From Thermosynechococcus vestitus BP-1 (GTDB taxonomy: Bacteria > Cyanobacteriota > Cyanobacteriia > Thermosynechococcales > Thermosynechococcaceae): 64,000 nucleotides of DNA. The translations under genes and the position numbers were made by a program. The DNA is taken from positions 1,364,001 to 1,428,000 of the forward strand of contig NC_004113.1 of assembly GCF_000011345.1 (NCBI RefSeq), written 5' to 3'. The notes under the pieces were generated by a model. The model was not told the origin of the DNA. It was given only the letters and a program-made list of their open reading frames with translations, and did no database searches. Within the stretch, counting starts at the first letter, position 1, and each line of letters opens with the position of its first letter. Positions 17,953 through 27,037 of the stretch are shown one piece after another.

Positions 17953-20934
17953 CTAAAGCACATCCTTACGCTTTTGAAAGACCCCCACTAGTCCCAGCAT
18001 CAGGGCAATAATGCCCCCTAAGCGCAGCTGATTGGCAGTAACATTGGCGTTGAAGGTCTGCCCCTGAAGACTCCAAAAGCGATCAATGAGGGCTTCACCG
18101 CTAGCGATCGCCCGCCCCCGCTGCTCTTTCCAGAGGGCAAATTGGTCTTGCCAGCGATCCATGGCTCTCTGATAGTCTTTGACCTGTTGATTGTACGCCT
18201 CGACGCGATCGCGATAGGCCTGATTAAACTCTAAAACGGACTTGGGTAGTGCTGGGGGATCACCCGGTTCCGCAGGTTGGGGGGGTTCTGGTTCATCCAC
18301 AGCGGGGTGGTACTCCTTGCGCACCCCCGGAAAGCGGCAACGCCGGAAGAGGTTCTCGCCAAAGCAGGGACACTGGGCCAACGCTTCAGGACTGAGCTTC
18401 TCCCGTAGTGACTTTGGTTGCTGCCAGCAGGGATCTTGGGCCACATCCTGACCAAAGCCCAAGAGGGAAACGACATTGGCATAGCTCCAGCGGGTCAAGG
18501 TGACATCGCTGATCCAATTGCCCACTGGCCCTAGATCCTTGAGGGGAATAATGGCACCGGCAAAGGTAATCTGCGGCACCAAAAAAAGAATTGTCAGTAG
18601 AGGAGCCACCGTCTGAGTGGGGGAGAGGGCAGAAACCAGCAACCCCATGACCATGCCACCAAAGGTCACGAGAAATAGTGTCAAGTAAAGGCCAGCGATC
18701 GCCCCAATACCGAGGCTAAGATGGATTGCCAAAAACTTCATCCCCAAAAAAATGGCGGCTTGGTATAGTGCCAGAACCACTGCTGGGCCAAGCTTTGAAA
18801 AAATATAGGGCCACAGCCCCAACCCCACCATCCGCTCACGGCGATAGATCTCCAGTTCCTTAACAATTTCGCGCATCGTGGCTAGGCTGCCCACCATCAC
18901 GGCGATGAGCACCGTGACAAAGGCCATCGTAAATGCCTGCCCGGCATCCCCCTGATCTGGATCAAGAATCGTTGGCTTCCAGAGGACAAAATCCAAGGCT
19001 GCCAAAATCGGCGCCAAAGAGAGCATGAGAATGAGGGCCGCCCGATCCTGGCGCAAAATGGCCAAGTTTCGCTGGATGAGAATCCACCACTGCCGCCATG
19101 GTGCCACTCGGGGAATCGTTGCTTTTTGACGTTGGGGTTGGACCTGTCGCGTGGCCTCTGTATCCACATTGAGGGGACGCTGTCGCTCCACCACATAGGT
19201 TTGATACAGATGAGACTGGCAATAGCGTTGCTGCCATAGGGCTGGATTCGGTTCGCTCTCAATCTTGAGGTAAATTTCATCAAAATCTTGAACATCAAAA
19301 TAGCTGAGGGCTTGATCCGGCGGCCCAAAATAGGCAAGGTGGCCGCCCCGCGCCAAAAACACGACCAAATCGCAGAGCATCACATTCTTAGTGGCATGGG
19401 TAATGAGTAAAATCGTTCGCCCCTGATCCGCCAACTGGCGCAACAGCCGCATCATTTGGGTTTCCGTGCCCGGATCCAAGCCAGACGTGGCCTCATCCAA
19501 GAAAAACAAACTGGGGCGGGTGAGCAATTCCACACCAATCGACACCCGCTTGCGCTGACCACCACTCAGTTCCTTGACAAGGACATGCCGCTGCGCTGTC
19601 AACTCCAACTCCGCCAGCACCTGGTTCACCTGTTCCTGTCGCTCTTGATCAGTAAAATCAGCGGGTAGGCGCAGTCGTGCTGCATAATCTAGGGCTTGAG
19701 CCACCGTTAACTCTCGGTGGATAATGTCATCCTGAGGCACATAGCCAATCTGGGTGCGGTATGTTCCAAAGGAGCGGTACAGATCGTAGCCATTGACCAG
19801 TACCGTGCCCCTCGTGGCAGGACGGAAACCACTGAGGGCATCGAGCAGCGTTGATTTACCGGCACCACTGCCACCAACAATTGCCACAAACTCGCGGGGC
19901 AAAATTGACAGAGAAATATCTTGAAGGAGCTTCGCCCCCTTAGCAGTGGTTTTGCTGAGGTGGATAGCATCGAGGCGCAGGTTACCACTGTCATTGTGGG
20001 GAACAATGGTTTCGTCGGGGGTAAAAACAGAACTGTAGGGACCAATGCGCACCAGGGCGCCCGTTGGCAAGACTACAGGTTTGCGGGGTTCAAGGCGCCG
20101 ATTGTTGACAAAGGTGCCATTGGCGGACTCAAGATCGACGAGGTACCACTGTCCTTCTTGCAGATAGAGGCGAGCGTGGAACCGTGAGACAACGGGATGA
20201 TCCAGCACCATATCATTGCTGGGATCGCGGCCAATCCGAACCTGCTGGCGATCGCGCAGTTGGAGGGGGCGAGTTTGCTCAACAACCTGGGTGGCCGGCA
20301 TCAACAGATATGTGAGGCGCAGAGATTCCCCCACATGAATGACATCTCCCGGTGCCAAGATATGTTCGCTAATCGTTGTGCCGCGCCAGTGAAGGCCATT
20401 CTTGCTGCCCAAGTCAATGATTTTGTAGTGATCTCCCGATCGCACCAGCTTGGCATGGTGAAAGGACACAAAGGGATGGTCAAGGATAATGTCCGCCTTC
20501 GGATCCCGACCGAGAATCAGTTCCTCCTTGAGCAGCGGAAACTCCTGCAACCAGTGAGGCGTCGCCACCTGTAAAATTGGCGTACTTGCAGCCCCCATCA
20601 CCACTGTACCCGGCAGTGCCGTTGTTGCCCTGCCATCTGGATCGAAAATGGCTTCAAAGTCACCAATTTTTAGGCGATCGCCCGCCTTGAGAACCACAGG
20701 GGTACGTGGCTGCAGCTTCGTGCCATTCAAAAAAGTGCCGCTGGCGCTCCCGAGATCCACCACTTGGTAGCCCGTTTCGGTGGCAAGAATCAAGGCATGG
20801 TGGCGGGAAATCCCCTCGCCGACGAGAATCACTTGGCTTTGGGGGTCAGTACCAATGATCAGGCGATCGCGCCCCAGTTGAATTTGCTGTCGTGAACCAT
20901 CAGCCCCTAGGAGGCTGAGAATGGGCACAGCCAT
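17953..20934 (-). CDS. FHA-domain ABC transporter, ATPase-permease fusion (paralog 1)
   Basis: A protein of about 993 residues. Three N-terminal FHA-like domains come first: the first with ISRHHALI and SGTFLNG, the second weaker (VSFHHAKL, SKNGLHWRG), the third complete (GRDPSNDMVL, VSRFHARL, ANGTFVNN). An ABCG-type ATPase follows (about 345-560; Walker A GGSGAGKST, signature LSGGQRKRVS, Walker B LFFLDEATSGLDPG), then an ABC-2 membrane domain with about six helices. A Cys- and Pro-rich loop with a helical segment precedes the last helix. FHA domains bind phosphothreonine, so control by Ser/Thr kinases is plausible. ATG 20934 (MAVPILSLL) is preferred over the longer frame. The substrate is unknown. 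Close paralog at 31483-34572. Confidence 0.9.
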   Translation of the reverse strand: MAVPILSLLGADGSRQQIQLGRDRLIIGTDPQSQVILVGEGISRHHALILATETGYQVVDLGSASGTFLNGTKLQPRTPVVLKAGDRLKIGDFEAIFDPDGRATTALPGTVVMGAASTPILQVATPHWLQEFPLLKEELILGRDPKADIILDHPFVSFHHAKLVRSGDHYKIIDLGSKNGLHWRGTTISEHILAPGDVIHVGESLRLTYLLMPATQVVEQTRPLQLRDRQQVRIGRDPSNDMVLDHPVVSRFHARLYLQEGQWYLVDLESANGTFVNNRRLEPRKPVVLPTGALVRIGPYSSVFTPDETIVPHNDSGNLRLDAIHLSKTTAKGAKLLQDISLSILPREFVAIVGGSGAGKSTLLDALSGFRPATRGTVLVNGYDLYRSFGTYRTQIGYVPQDDIIHRELTVAQALDYAARLRLPADFTDQERQEQVNQVLAELELTAQRHVLVKELSGGQRKRVSIGVELLTRPSLFFLDEATSGLDPGTETQMMRLLRQLADQGRTILLITHATKNVMLCDLVVFLARGGHLAYFGPPDQALSYFDVQDFDEIYLKIESEPNPALWQQRYCQSHLYQTYVVERQRPLNVDTEATRQVQPQRQKATIPRVAPWRQWWILIQRNLAILRQDRAALILMLSLAPILAALDFVLWKPTILDPDQGDAGQAFTMAFVTVLIAVMVGSLATMREIVKELEIYRRERMVGLGLWPYIFSKLGPAVVLALYQAAIFLGMKFLAIHLSLGIGAIAGLYLTLFLVTFGGMVMGLLVSALSPTQTVAPLLTILFLVPQITFAGAIIPLKDLGPVGNWISDVTLTRWSYANVVSLLGFGQDVAQDPCWQQPKSLREKLSPEALAQCPCFGENLFRRCRFPGVRKEYHPAVDEPEPPQPAEPGDPPALPKSVLEFNQAYRDRVEAYNQQVKDYQRAMDRWQDQFALWKEQRGRAIASGEALIDRFWSLQGQTFNANVTANQLRLGGIIALMLGLVGVFQKRKDVL

Positions 20935-21183
20935 ATCCCTTGTTGAGAAACCCCACTTCCATTTTGTCACTAGAATTGTCACTAGAATTTTGTCACCAGA
21001 GGAGGGGTAAGAATTTTCTATGGCGGGAACAAGAAAAAACCCTAAAGTATTATTCGTTACGAAATGATAGGTATTAGATTTGCTAGATTAGCATCCAATT
21101 GATTCAGATACTGCCATTCTGTTCCACCTTCTGCCAAACTCTCCCAAAAATGTAGAACGACATCCCGTTGTGCGGATCTATTC

Positions 21184-21930
21184 ATGTTGATGCACATTGA
21201 AATTATTGAAAGTAACCCCCACCTGCGTTCCCTCCTTGGTTGGCACCTGCAACAAGTGGGGCACATTGTTCATCTTGCCAGTGGCTGTCAACAGGGACAG
21301 GAGGTGTTTCAACTGCGGCATCCCGATTTGGTCGTTCTCGATCTAGACTCAAATGAGGGGAATGGCTTGGAATTATGCCGCTGGCTCCACCATCAAAGCC
21401 CCGTTCTGATCTTAGTCCTTTCCGCCCGTGAGGATGAAGCGGATGTGGTGACGGCGCTGCGGGCAGGGGCCGATGATTATTTGGCCAAGCCCTTTGGAAT
21501 GCAGGAGTTTCTTGCCCGCGTCGAGGCCTTGGCACGGCGAGCACGCGCCTGTTTACCCAGTATCTTGAACCTAGGTGAGTTACAAATAGATTTGGTGCAG
21601 CGGCGAGTGGTAGTACGCAATGTCCCAGTGGACTTAACACCGCAGGAATTTAGCTTGCTCTATGTCCTCACCCAAATGGGGGGCACCCCTTTGAGTCGTC
21701 AGGAGTTGCTGCGACGGGCTTGGCCAGAGAACATTGATAACCCGCGCACCGTCGATACACATATTTTATCTTTGCGTAAGAAAATCGAAGTGGATCCGCA
21801 GCAGCCGCGTTTGATTCAAACCGTGCGCAACGTTGGTTATCGGCTGCACCTTGAGCCATTGAATGGACGCTACCAACAGAATGGTAATAAACTCCGTCCC
21901 CCGCGATCGCCCCGCCACGTATTGGTTTAG
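21184..21930 (+). CDS. OmpR/PhoB-family response regulator with atypical receiver
   Basis: A 248-residue two-domain regulator. The receiver (about 3-120) has the phosphoacceptor aspartate in LVVLDLDSNEG, the Ser/Thr switch position as LSAR, and the conserved Lys in YLAKPFG. The N-terminal acidic pocket reads IIESNPH where the family has E-D-D or D-D, so one metal-binding acid is missing. The DNA-binding winged helix (about 130-232) is complete: VDLTPQEFSLL, NPRTVDTHILSLRKKI and IQTVRNVGYRL. No cognate kinase is adjacent. Regulation without normal phosphorylation is possible, as described for NblR-type cyanobacterial regulators, but I cannot name the ortholog. Confidence 0.9.
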   Translation: MLMHIEIIESNPHLRSLLGWHLQQVGHIVHLASGCQQGQEVFQLRHPDLVVLDLDSNEGNGLELCRWLHHQSPVLILVLSAREDEADVVTALRAGADDYLAKPFGMQEFLARVEALARRARACLPSILNLGELQIDLVQRRVVVRNVPVDLTPQEFSLLYVLTQMGGTPLSRQELLRRAWPENIDNPRTVDTHILSLRKKIEVDPQQPRLIQTVRNVGYRLHLEPLNGRYQQNGNKLRPPRSPRHVLV

Positions 21931-21978
21931 ACCACCGCTTGGTTTAGACTTTGTCAACTCTCCCTCAAATATTCTCGA

Positions 21979-23154
21979 ATGCGTGATCCCTTTGACTGGC
22001 TAGACCCTGCCCTAGATGCCCTGCACCGTGCCCATTGGTATCGCCAGCCCCTTCTCAGTGGCACACCGGCGGCAGTAGTGAGTGTGGGAGAGCCGCCCCG
22101 TCCATTGATTAACTTTTGCAGCAATGACTATCTAGGTCTGGCCAACCACCCGCAGGTGAAAGCCGCCGCCATTGCAGCCATTCAACAGTGGGGAACCGGA
22201 GCCACAGGCTCTCGCCTGCTCAGTGGTCAGCGTCACCTCCATGCACAACTCGAGCGGGCGATCGCCCAGTGGAAAGGTACAGAAGCTGCCTTGGTCTTCA
22301 GTTCCGGTACGGCGGCCAATCTTGGCACCATTGCTGCCCTTGTGGATCAACGGGACTTGGTGCTTGGGGATGCCTACAACCATGCCTGTCTCAAAAAAGG
22401 CGCCCGCCTCAGTCACGCTACCTTCTATGAATACCCCCATAACAATGTCGCCGCCCTTGCTCAACTCCTAGAGACCCATCGCTCCCAATACCGCCGTTGT
22501 CTCATCCTCACCGATGGTGTCTTCAGTATGGATGGGGATGTTGCCCCCCTAGCGAAGATACTAGCGCTAGCCGAGGCCTATACAGCAATGGTGCTAGTGG
22601 ACGATGCCCACGGCACAGGGGTGTTGGGAACCAATGGTGCTGGTACCTTAGCCGCCTTGGGGCAATCTAGCCCGACCATCATTCAAATGGGTACCCTCAG
22701 CAAAGCCCTTGGCAGTTTAGGGGGATACATTGCCGGCTGCCAAGCCCTGATCACCTATCTGCAACACCGTGCCAGCACATGGATCTATAGCACTGGCCTT
22801 TCACCGGCGGACGCTGCTGCTGCCCTTGCTGCCCTTGAGCAACTCCAAACAGATCCTTCCCTGCGCCAAGCCCTAGGGGACCGCATTCAACAACTAGAAA
22901 AAGGACTGCAAGCATTGGGCTGCCCGGTTTTGCCCCGTCCCCTACCGACCCCCATCTTTTGCCTCCCTGCTCCCGATCCAGCCACCGTCCTCCAATGGGG
23001 TCAGGAATTACAAGAGGCGGGATGTTGGGTGGCGGCGGTACGGCCACCGACTGTGCCCTTTAGTCGCCTGCGCATCACCCTAAGAGCCGATCACACCCCT
23101 GGGCACATTGAGCAACTACTGGCAGCATTGGCAGCTTTATTAAAGTGCTGTTAA
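21979..23154 (+). CDS. bioF: 8-amino-7-oxononanoate synthase
   Basis: A 391-residue alpha-oxoamine synthase joining pimeloyl thioester and alanine in biotin synthesis. Visible: NFCSNDYLGLANHP, GTGATGSRLLSGQRH, the cofactor-stacking region VFSSGTAANLG, GVFSMDGD, VDDAHGTGVLG and the PLP lysine in MGTLSKALGSLGGYI. The length is typical. It starts 48 bases after the response regulator on the same strand. A related glycine acyltransferase activity cannot be fully excluded by motif alone, but the overall sequence fits cyanobacterial BioF. Confidence 0.92.
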   Translation: MRDPFDWLDPALDALHRAHWYRQPLLSGTPAAVVSVGEPPRPLINFCSNDYLGLANHPQVKAAAIAAIQQWGTGATGSRLLSGQRHLHAQLERAIAQWKGTEAALVFSSGTAANLGTIAALVDQRDLVLGDAYNHACLKKGARLSHATFYEYPHNNVAALAQLLETHRSQYRRCLILTDGVFSMDGDVAPLAKILALAEAYTAMVLVDDAHGTGVLGTNGAGTLAALGQSSPTIIQMGTLSKALGSLGGYIAGCQALITYLQHRASTWIYSTGLSPADAAAALAALEQLQTDPSLRQALGDRIQQLEKGLQALGCPVLPRPLPTPIFCLPAPDPATVLQWGQELQEAGCWVAAVRPPTVPFSRLRITLRADHTPGHIEQLLAALAALLKCC

Positions 23155-23235
23155 GAAAGGCTGACGATCTCGCTGTATTTCGCCTAGGCTGTAGATAGTT
23201 CTGTGAAATCGGCAAAGTGCACCAAGGAGTGAGCG

Positions 23236-23445
23236 ATGATGACGATTTGGGTGAGCGAGCAAATTGATCCTTCTGGCTTGCTTTATGCCTGTATTGCCTG
23301 TTGTAATGAAGCACAGGCGAAAGAGTGTGTGCAGTCCTTTGAGAAAAACTTGACAACAGAACAAAAAGCTGCCGGTTGGCAAGTGCGCTTGCGTACGGTG
23401 GCCTCTTGGGACGATGTTCCCAGTACTGCCCTCAAGCTCTCCTAA
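23236..23445 (+). CDS. Small conserved-looking protein of unknown function
   Basis: A 69-residue protein starting at tandem ATG codons, with a strong ribosome site AAGGAG at 23224-23229. It is mixed polar and hydrophobic, has a CIACCNEA cysteine cluster near residues 19-26, and contains neither a signal peptide nor a membrane helix. I do not recognise the family. The good ribosome site and its position between bioF and the DUF5132 gene on the same strand support a real gene. Confidence 0.7.
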   Translation: MMTIWVSEQIDPSGLLYACIACCNEAQAKECVQSFEKNLTTEQKAAGWQVRLRTVASWDDVPSTALKLS

Positions 23446-23576
23446 TCTTTTGGCTCAGCCCTGCATAGGATTTTTAGTGGAGCGATTAAGCGAGTAGGAA
23501 CATGGCCCTGCCTGCACCTTTGCTATCATAGGTGCGATGTACTCATCATTGCTTTTCCTTTGGAGGATGCCGCAGA

Positions 23577-23891
23577 ATGGAGTTTGAAGCCCTGTTACTT
23601 GGTTTAGAACCCCTCGCCGTGCTTGCCCTTGGGGTTGGTGCTGTTGCTGTTGCTCCTGTTGTGGGTGCTGTGGACTCAATGACGGGTCACAACTTGGCAG
23701 AGCAAGCTCGCAATGCGGCAAAATCAGGTTTGATGTGGGCGTTTGAAGCCTATGAAAAAGCCCAGACGGCGATCGCCGAAGCCAGTGAGTCTTTCCAGGA
23801 CTTGGTTGCCGAAGCCCGCTCAGAAATGATGGAGCAAAAAGCAGCAAAGGCTGCCGCTCCTGAGGAACCCCGTGAAGTGACAATTAGCTAG
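23577..23891 (+). CDS. DUF5132-type small membrane-associated protein
   Basis: A 104-residue protein. ATG 23577 is preceded by GGAGGA (23562-23567), which selects it over the longer frame beginning at 23532. Residues about 3-32 form a hydrophobic, Ala/Gly/Val-rich segment (LAVLALGVGAVAVAPVVG), followed by an amphipathic helical region (LAEQARNAAKSGLMWAFEAY) and a charged Ala/Glu/Lys-rich tail. This layout matches the cyanobacterial DUF5132 family, which has no assigned function. A weak GC palindrome follows at about 23910-23925. Confidence 0.75.
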   Translation: MEFEALLLGLEPLAVLALGVGAVAVAPVVGAVDSMTGHNLAEQARNAAKSGLMWAFEAYEKAQTAIAEASESFQDLVAEARSEMMEQKAAKAAAPEEPREVTIS

Positions 23892-23948
23892 GTCTTGGCT
23901 CCCGATTCAACCCCTTGGGGTAGTTTTGCTGCCCCATTCTTTAATCAG

Positions 23949-24830
23949 TTAGCGACCAGCGGGGGGAAAGTAGATCACAGGAAAGACGCAACGGCGAATG
24001 ATTTCCCCGGCAAAGCTGGGGATTGATAATTCCCAAATCTTACCAACGGAACTAGAGGAAACCGCAATTCCATAGATGTCGCGATAGTTAGCTGCCAACT
24101 GGGCTTCCACAACCGGATTGCCAAAGCGAATCTCTGTTTCAACCCTCAGGCCGTAGCCAGTGAATTCCTGCTTCAGCTGGGCCAGGATTTTTTCCGCTTT
24201 GGGGCGTTCCTCAGCAATCCCCAGCTCCCTTTGACCCGCATCACTAATAATCCAGCAAAACGTTAGGGAAGCAATGCTCGTTTGATCTGGCTGTTGGGCA
24301 CCCTGCCGCAGTTGTTGGACGAGGTGCTGAGCTGAGGGGCTGTGGTCGTAGGGAACAAGGAGATGACGAAACAGATTTTGACAGCGCAGATTCAGTTCTG
24401 CAGTGGTCATCACCCACAACAGGTGCGGGCGCATAATCATGACCGGGACTTTAATCCGTTGCAATACTTCAATGGTGGTACTGCCAAAGAGTTTCTCATC
24501 CAATAGATTGCGGAGGGGACGGCTAGCCAGTACCAAGTCAATTTGATGTTTTTCAACGGTGTCCAGAATGGCATCGGCAGGGCGGCGGTTTTCAATGATC
24601 ACCTCTGCTTTAAGATCCGCTGGCACAGTGGTCGGGTCAATTTTGAGTCGCTCCCGCGCCTGTTGCAGCTTTTCCTCCCGCAGTCGAGGCTTATCCCCAT
24701 CCTCGTTGATGGGGCGGGCATGCAGAAAGATTAATTTGCGGGCACCTGCGGTTCGCAGTGCCTCAAGGTAGTGGGTGAGTTTGGGGAGGCCATCATGGAG
24801 ATCCGTTGGAATCAATATGTTCTTAAACAT
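23949..24830 (-). CDS. Tandem universal stress protein
   Basis: About 293 residues with two UspA-like folds. The first domain opens with KNILIPTDLHDG and carries LVLASRP and a FGSTTIEVLQRIKVPVMIM segment, close to the ATP-binding G-2x-G-9x-G-S/T pattern but altered. The second opens with FRHLLVPYDHS and ends with AVSSSSVGKIWELS and FPVIYFPP. Tandem Usp proteins bind nucleotides or sense stress; no target is implied by neighbours. ATG 24830 (MFKNIL) is preferred because it places the first beta strand at the N-terminus. The gene converges on the DUF5132 gene. Confidence 0.87.
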   Translation of the reverse strand: MFKNILIPTDLHDGLPKLTHYLEALRTAGARKLIFLHARPINEDGDKPRLREEKLQQARERLKIDPTTVPADLKAEVIIENRRPADAILDTVEKHQIDLVLASRPLRNLLDEKLFGSTTIEVLQRIKVPVMIMRPHLLWVMTTAELNLRCQNLFRHLLVPYDHSPSAQHLVQQLRQGAQQPDQTSIASLTFCWIISDAGQRELGIAEERPKAEKILAQLKQEFTGYGLRVETEIRFGNPVVEAQLAANYRDIYGIAVSSSSVGKIWELSIPSFAGEIIRRCVFPVIYFPPAGR

Positions 24831-24854
24831 ACCAGTGCTCCCCAATGCCAGACT

Positions 24855-25169
24855 CTAATTGCAGATTAGCTTAGGAGGGGGGACCTGTGCTACTGAGCTT
24901 TGATTATTCTCCAAGAAAACATTCATCGGCGTTGGGATCATGCCCCCTCCTTCCTTGGATGCCAAGGGTGTATTTCTGAAGTGACCGCTAAGGACTTCAG
25001 TAGCTGTAGGAGCAACTTTTCGGGAAACCCCATCGTCGACTTTACTAGGAATCACTAAAATAGGGATGGATACAGGCTCATCATTAAAGTCAACAATGTA
25101 TCCACGACTACTAAATCTCTCTGAAGGAAGGAGATTATCTATCGTGATGCCATTTTCATTGAGATTTTT
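24855..25169 (-). pseudogene. Orphan open frame of about 104 codons, possible gene remnant
   Basis: A stop-free frame follows TAG (25170-25172) and runs to TAG (24855-24857). It contains DNLLPSERFSSRGYIVDF and VSIPILVIPSKVDDGVSRK. It has no ATG near its beginning; the first usable codon is a GTG at 25055, and in-frame ATGs come only near the end. It does not resemble a family I know. It may be the 3' remnant of a decayed gene or chance. The surrounding stretch, 24831-25355, holds nothing else that I can support. Confidence 0.3.
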
Positions 25170-25355
25170 CTAGGATGTCGCGCCTCGCTAAGGGCGATCC
25201 TAAGGGAATCAGAATAACCTTTGTGCGATAGAATGCGGCGATAAATTTACCCTTCGGAAGACAGGGTTTTAAGTGATTGCCATTGCCTTCTTAGGAGGGT
25301 AAGGAAGGGGATGTTTCGCTGCTAACTTCAATGATTGAGTTGAGGTGTTCAGTTG

Positions 25356-25643
25356 ATGATGATTTTTAGGTTGGGGCAACGTCTGCTCCGCAGCATCCTG
25401 TGGCCGGTACGGCAGTGGCTAGAGCATCTGGAAGTGCGCGATCGCCAGCTTGCCCATCGTCTGTGCCGCTTGATCCCGGCCCAGTGTCCCTTTGAACGCG
25501 ATATTGTGGTTGCCCAATGGCACATTCACATCCCACCCTTGTGCCACCTCAATCCCCTCTATGAGGAACTAATGCTCTTGCGCTACCGTGCCCTTTGCTA
25601 CTTGGCGGATGAGTGCCATGAGGATATTAGTGCTTACTGTTAG
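25356..25643 (+). CDS. Nitrogenase C-terminal-like (Mo-dependent nitrogenase family) small protein
   Basis: About 95 residues. The conserved core matches the cyanobacterial family annotated as Mo-dependent nitrogenase C-terminus: PVRQWLEHLEVRDRQLAHRL, LIPAQCPFERDI, IPPLCHLNPLYEEL, RYRALCYLADECHEDI, ending YC. Five cysteines are conserved in pattern. The family is common in cyanobacteria that do not fix nitrogen, so the name does not imply nitrogenase. Function is unknown. ATG 25356 or 25359 is used; the frame also opens at TTG 25353. comF follows 18 bases later on the same strand. Confidence 0.82.
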   Translation: MMIFRLGQRLLRSILWPVRQWLEHLEVRDRQLAHRLCRLIPAQCPFERDIVVAQWHIHIPPLCHLNPLYEELMLLRYRALCYLADECHEDISAYC

Positions 25644-25661
25644 TCCCTAGGGGGTGCGCTG

Positions 25662-26375
25662 GTGTGGCGATCCCTCAGCCGCTTTCTGTTTCAGCAGCCC
25701 TGTCCCTGCTGTGGTCGCCTCAGTTCTCAAGTCCTTTGTCAGGGGTGTCAGCAGCGCCTGAGGGCGTGGGAAGTGCGCCAACGGCAACGCTACTGGCGGG
25801 GCAGTCTTCCCCTCTTTCCTTGGGGTTACTATCAGCAAGACCTAAAGCGGGCGATCGCCACCATGAAATACAACAACCAGCCGGAACTGGGGGACTTCTT
25901 TGGCCAATGGTTGGCCCTAAGCTGGTTTGAGGCCAAGGTAGCTGAACATCTGCCCTTGCAGATTGTACCCATTCCCCTCCATCGCGATAAATTGAAAAGC
26001 CGCGGCTTTAACCAAGCAGCGCTCATTGCCAAGGGCTTTTGCCGTACCCTAGAACTCCCCCTGGCGGCGGCGGGGCTCATCCGCCAACGGCCAACGGAGG
26101 CCCTGTTTCAGCTATCCCTTAAAGAACGTCAGGCCAATCTAGCCAATGCCTTTTGCCTTGGGCACGGTCTGGAGCGACAACGCTGGCTACTGCTGTGCGA
26201 TGACATCTATACAACGGGGACAACGGCCCGCAGTGCCGCCACCGTCTTACGCAATGCGGGATACAAGGTTTTGGGCATCATCACCGTAGCTGTGGCACTC
26301 CCCGATCAACTGGCTGATCCAACCGTAAAGGCAACCAGCAGCAAAGCCTCTGTCCACTCCACAACTGCACCGTAG
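25662..26375 (+). CDS. comF: ComF family phosphoribosyltransferase-like protein
   Basis: A 237-residue ComF-type protein associated with natural transformation; the exact role is unresolved in the family. The N-terminal zinc ribbon CPCCGRLSSQVLCQGC (about 14-29) is followed by a phosphoribosyltransferase domain with IVPIPLHRDKLKSRGFNQA and the PRPP-binding motif LLCDDIYTTGTTARS (about 185-200). It starts with GTG. Its last 70 bases overlap the convergent cobS 3' end, so the final residues may be lineage-specific. The preceding gene is only 18 bases away. Confidence 0.9.
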   Translation: MWRSLSRFLFQQPCPCCGRLSSQVLCQGCQQRLRAWEVRQRQRYWRGSLPLFPWGYYQQDLKRAIATMKYNNQPELGDFFGQWLALSWFEAKVAEHLPLQIVPIPLHRDKLKSRGFNQAALIAKGFCRTLELPLAAAGLIRQRPTEALFQLSLKERQANLANAFCLGHGLERQRWLLLCDDIYTTGTTARSAATVLRNAGYKVLGIITVAVALPDQLADPTVKATSSKASVHSTTAP

Positions 26376-27037
26376 CTATCCCCCGTGTGACCCCCCAACT
26401 GCGACTGAAACCATGCAGGGATCAAGAGAATTAAAAGCAGGCCAAAAAGCAATTGCCCAAGGGGGAGCGGCAGCAGGAAGCTGAGTAGGAGCACCAGTAA
26501 ACCACTCGGCCAAAAATCGCGGGGAAAGACACCACTGGTTTTATGGATCTGACCCGTGCCCTGGGGTTTCAAATAGGGATAGCGGGCGATCGCCCACACT
26601 TGAGCGAGGCGCCCCAGCACCAATACCCAAACCAAAACGCTGCCCTTTTCCAGACTGCTTAAGCTTGTGACTTTTAAAAGCAGGATCACCATTGCGGCCA
26701 TGACGCCAAAGGCCCCTGCTCGACTATCTGCCATCACCTCAAGACGCCGTTGTTGATCCCTGACAGCTAGACCATCGGCAGTGTCCATTGCACCATCCAA
26801 GTGCAATCCGCCCGTCAGTGCCAACCAAAGGGCAACCAGCACCGCACTCGCCACTGGGGAGGGAACCTGCAAAAAATCCAGTAGCCACTGCACTCCCCAG
26901 AGCATTCCCCCCAGCACCAGCCCCACCCAAGGACACCACTTAGCTGCCCCCGCCAATTGAATTGGCCAGCGAGGGGAGATGGGCAAACAGGTGTAGAAGG
27001 CGATCGCCCCCAGCCATTCCTGCCAAAGGGATTTCAT
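26306..27037 (-). CDS. cobS: Adenosylcobinamide-GDP ribazoletransferase (cobalamin synthase)
   Basis: A 243-residue integral membrane enzyme joining adenosylcobinamide-GDP and alpha-ribazole in the last stage of B12 synthesis. The family signature GGLHLDGAMDTADGLAV (about 76-92) with acidic metal-binding residues is present, followed by DSRAGAFGVMAAM. Several hydrophobic segments fill the rest. Its start overlaps the M16 peptidase stop by 4 bases (ATGA), implying coupling, and its 3' end overlaps comF. It fits with B12 use by NrdJ in the same window. Confidence 0.93.
   Translation of the reverse strand: MKSLWQEWLGAIAFYTCLPISPRWPIQLAGAAKWCPWVGLVLGGMLWGVQWLLDFLQVPSPVASAVLVALWLALTGGLHLDGAMDTADGLAVRDQQRRLEVMADSRAGAFGVMAAMVILLLKVTSLSSLEKGSVLVWVLVLGRLAQVWAIARYPYLKPQGTGQIHKTSGVFPRDFWPSGLLVLLLSFLLPLPLGQLLFGLLLILLIPAWFQSQLGGHTGDSYGAVVEWTEALLLVAFTVGSAS

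Noticed and set aside
17737-17991. 84-codon frame after argD with a hydrophobic segment
   Set aside because: No ribosome site, no recognisable family, and it runs into the convergent FHA-ABC gene.
23905-23930. Terminator hairpin after the DUF5132 gene
   Set aside because: ACCC-CTTG-GGGT followed by AGTTTT is only a four-base stem and is too weak to call.
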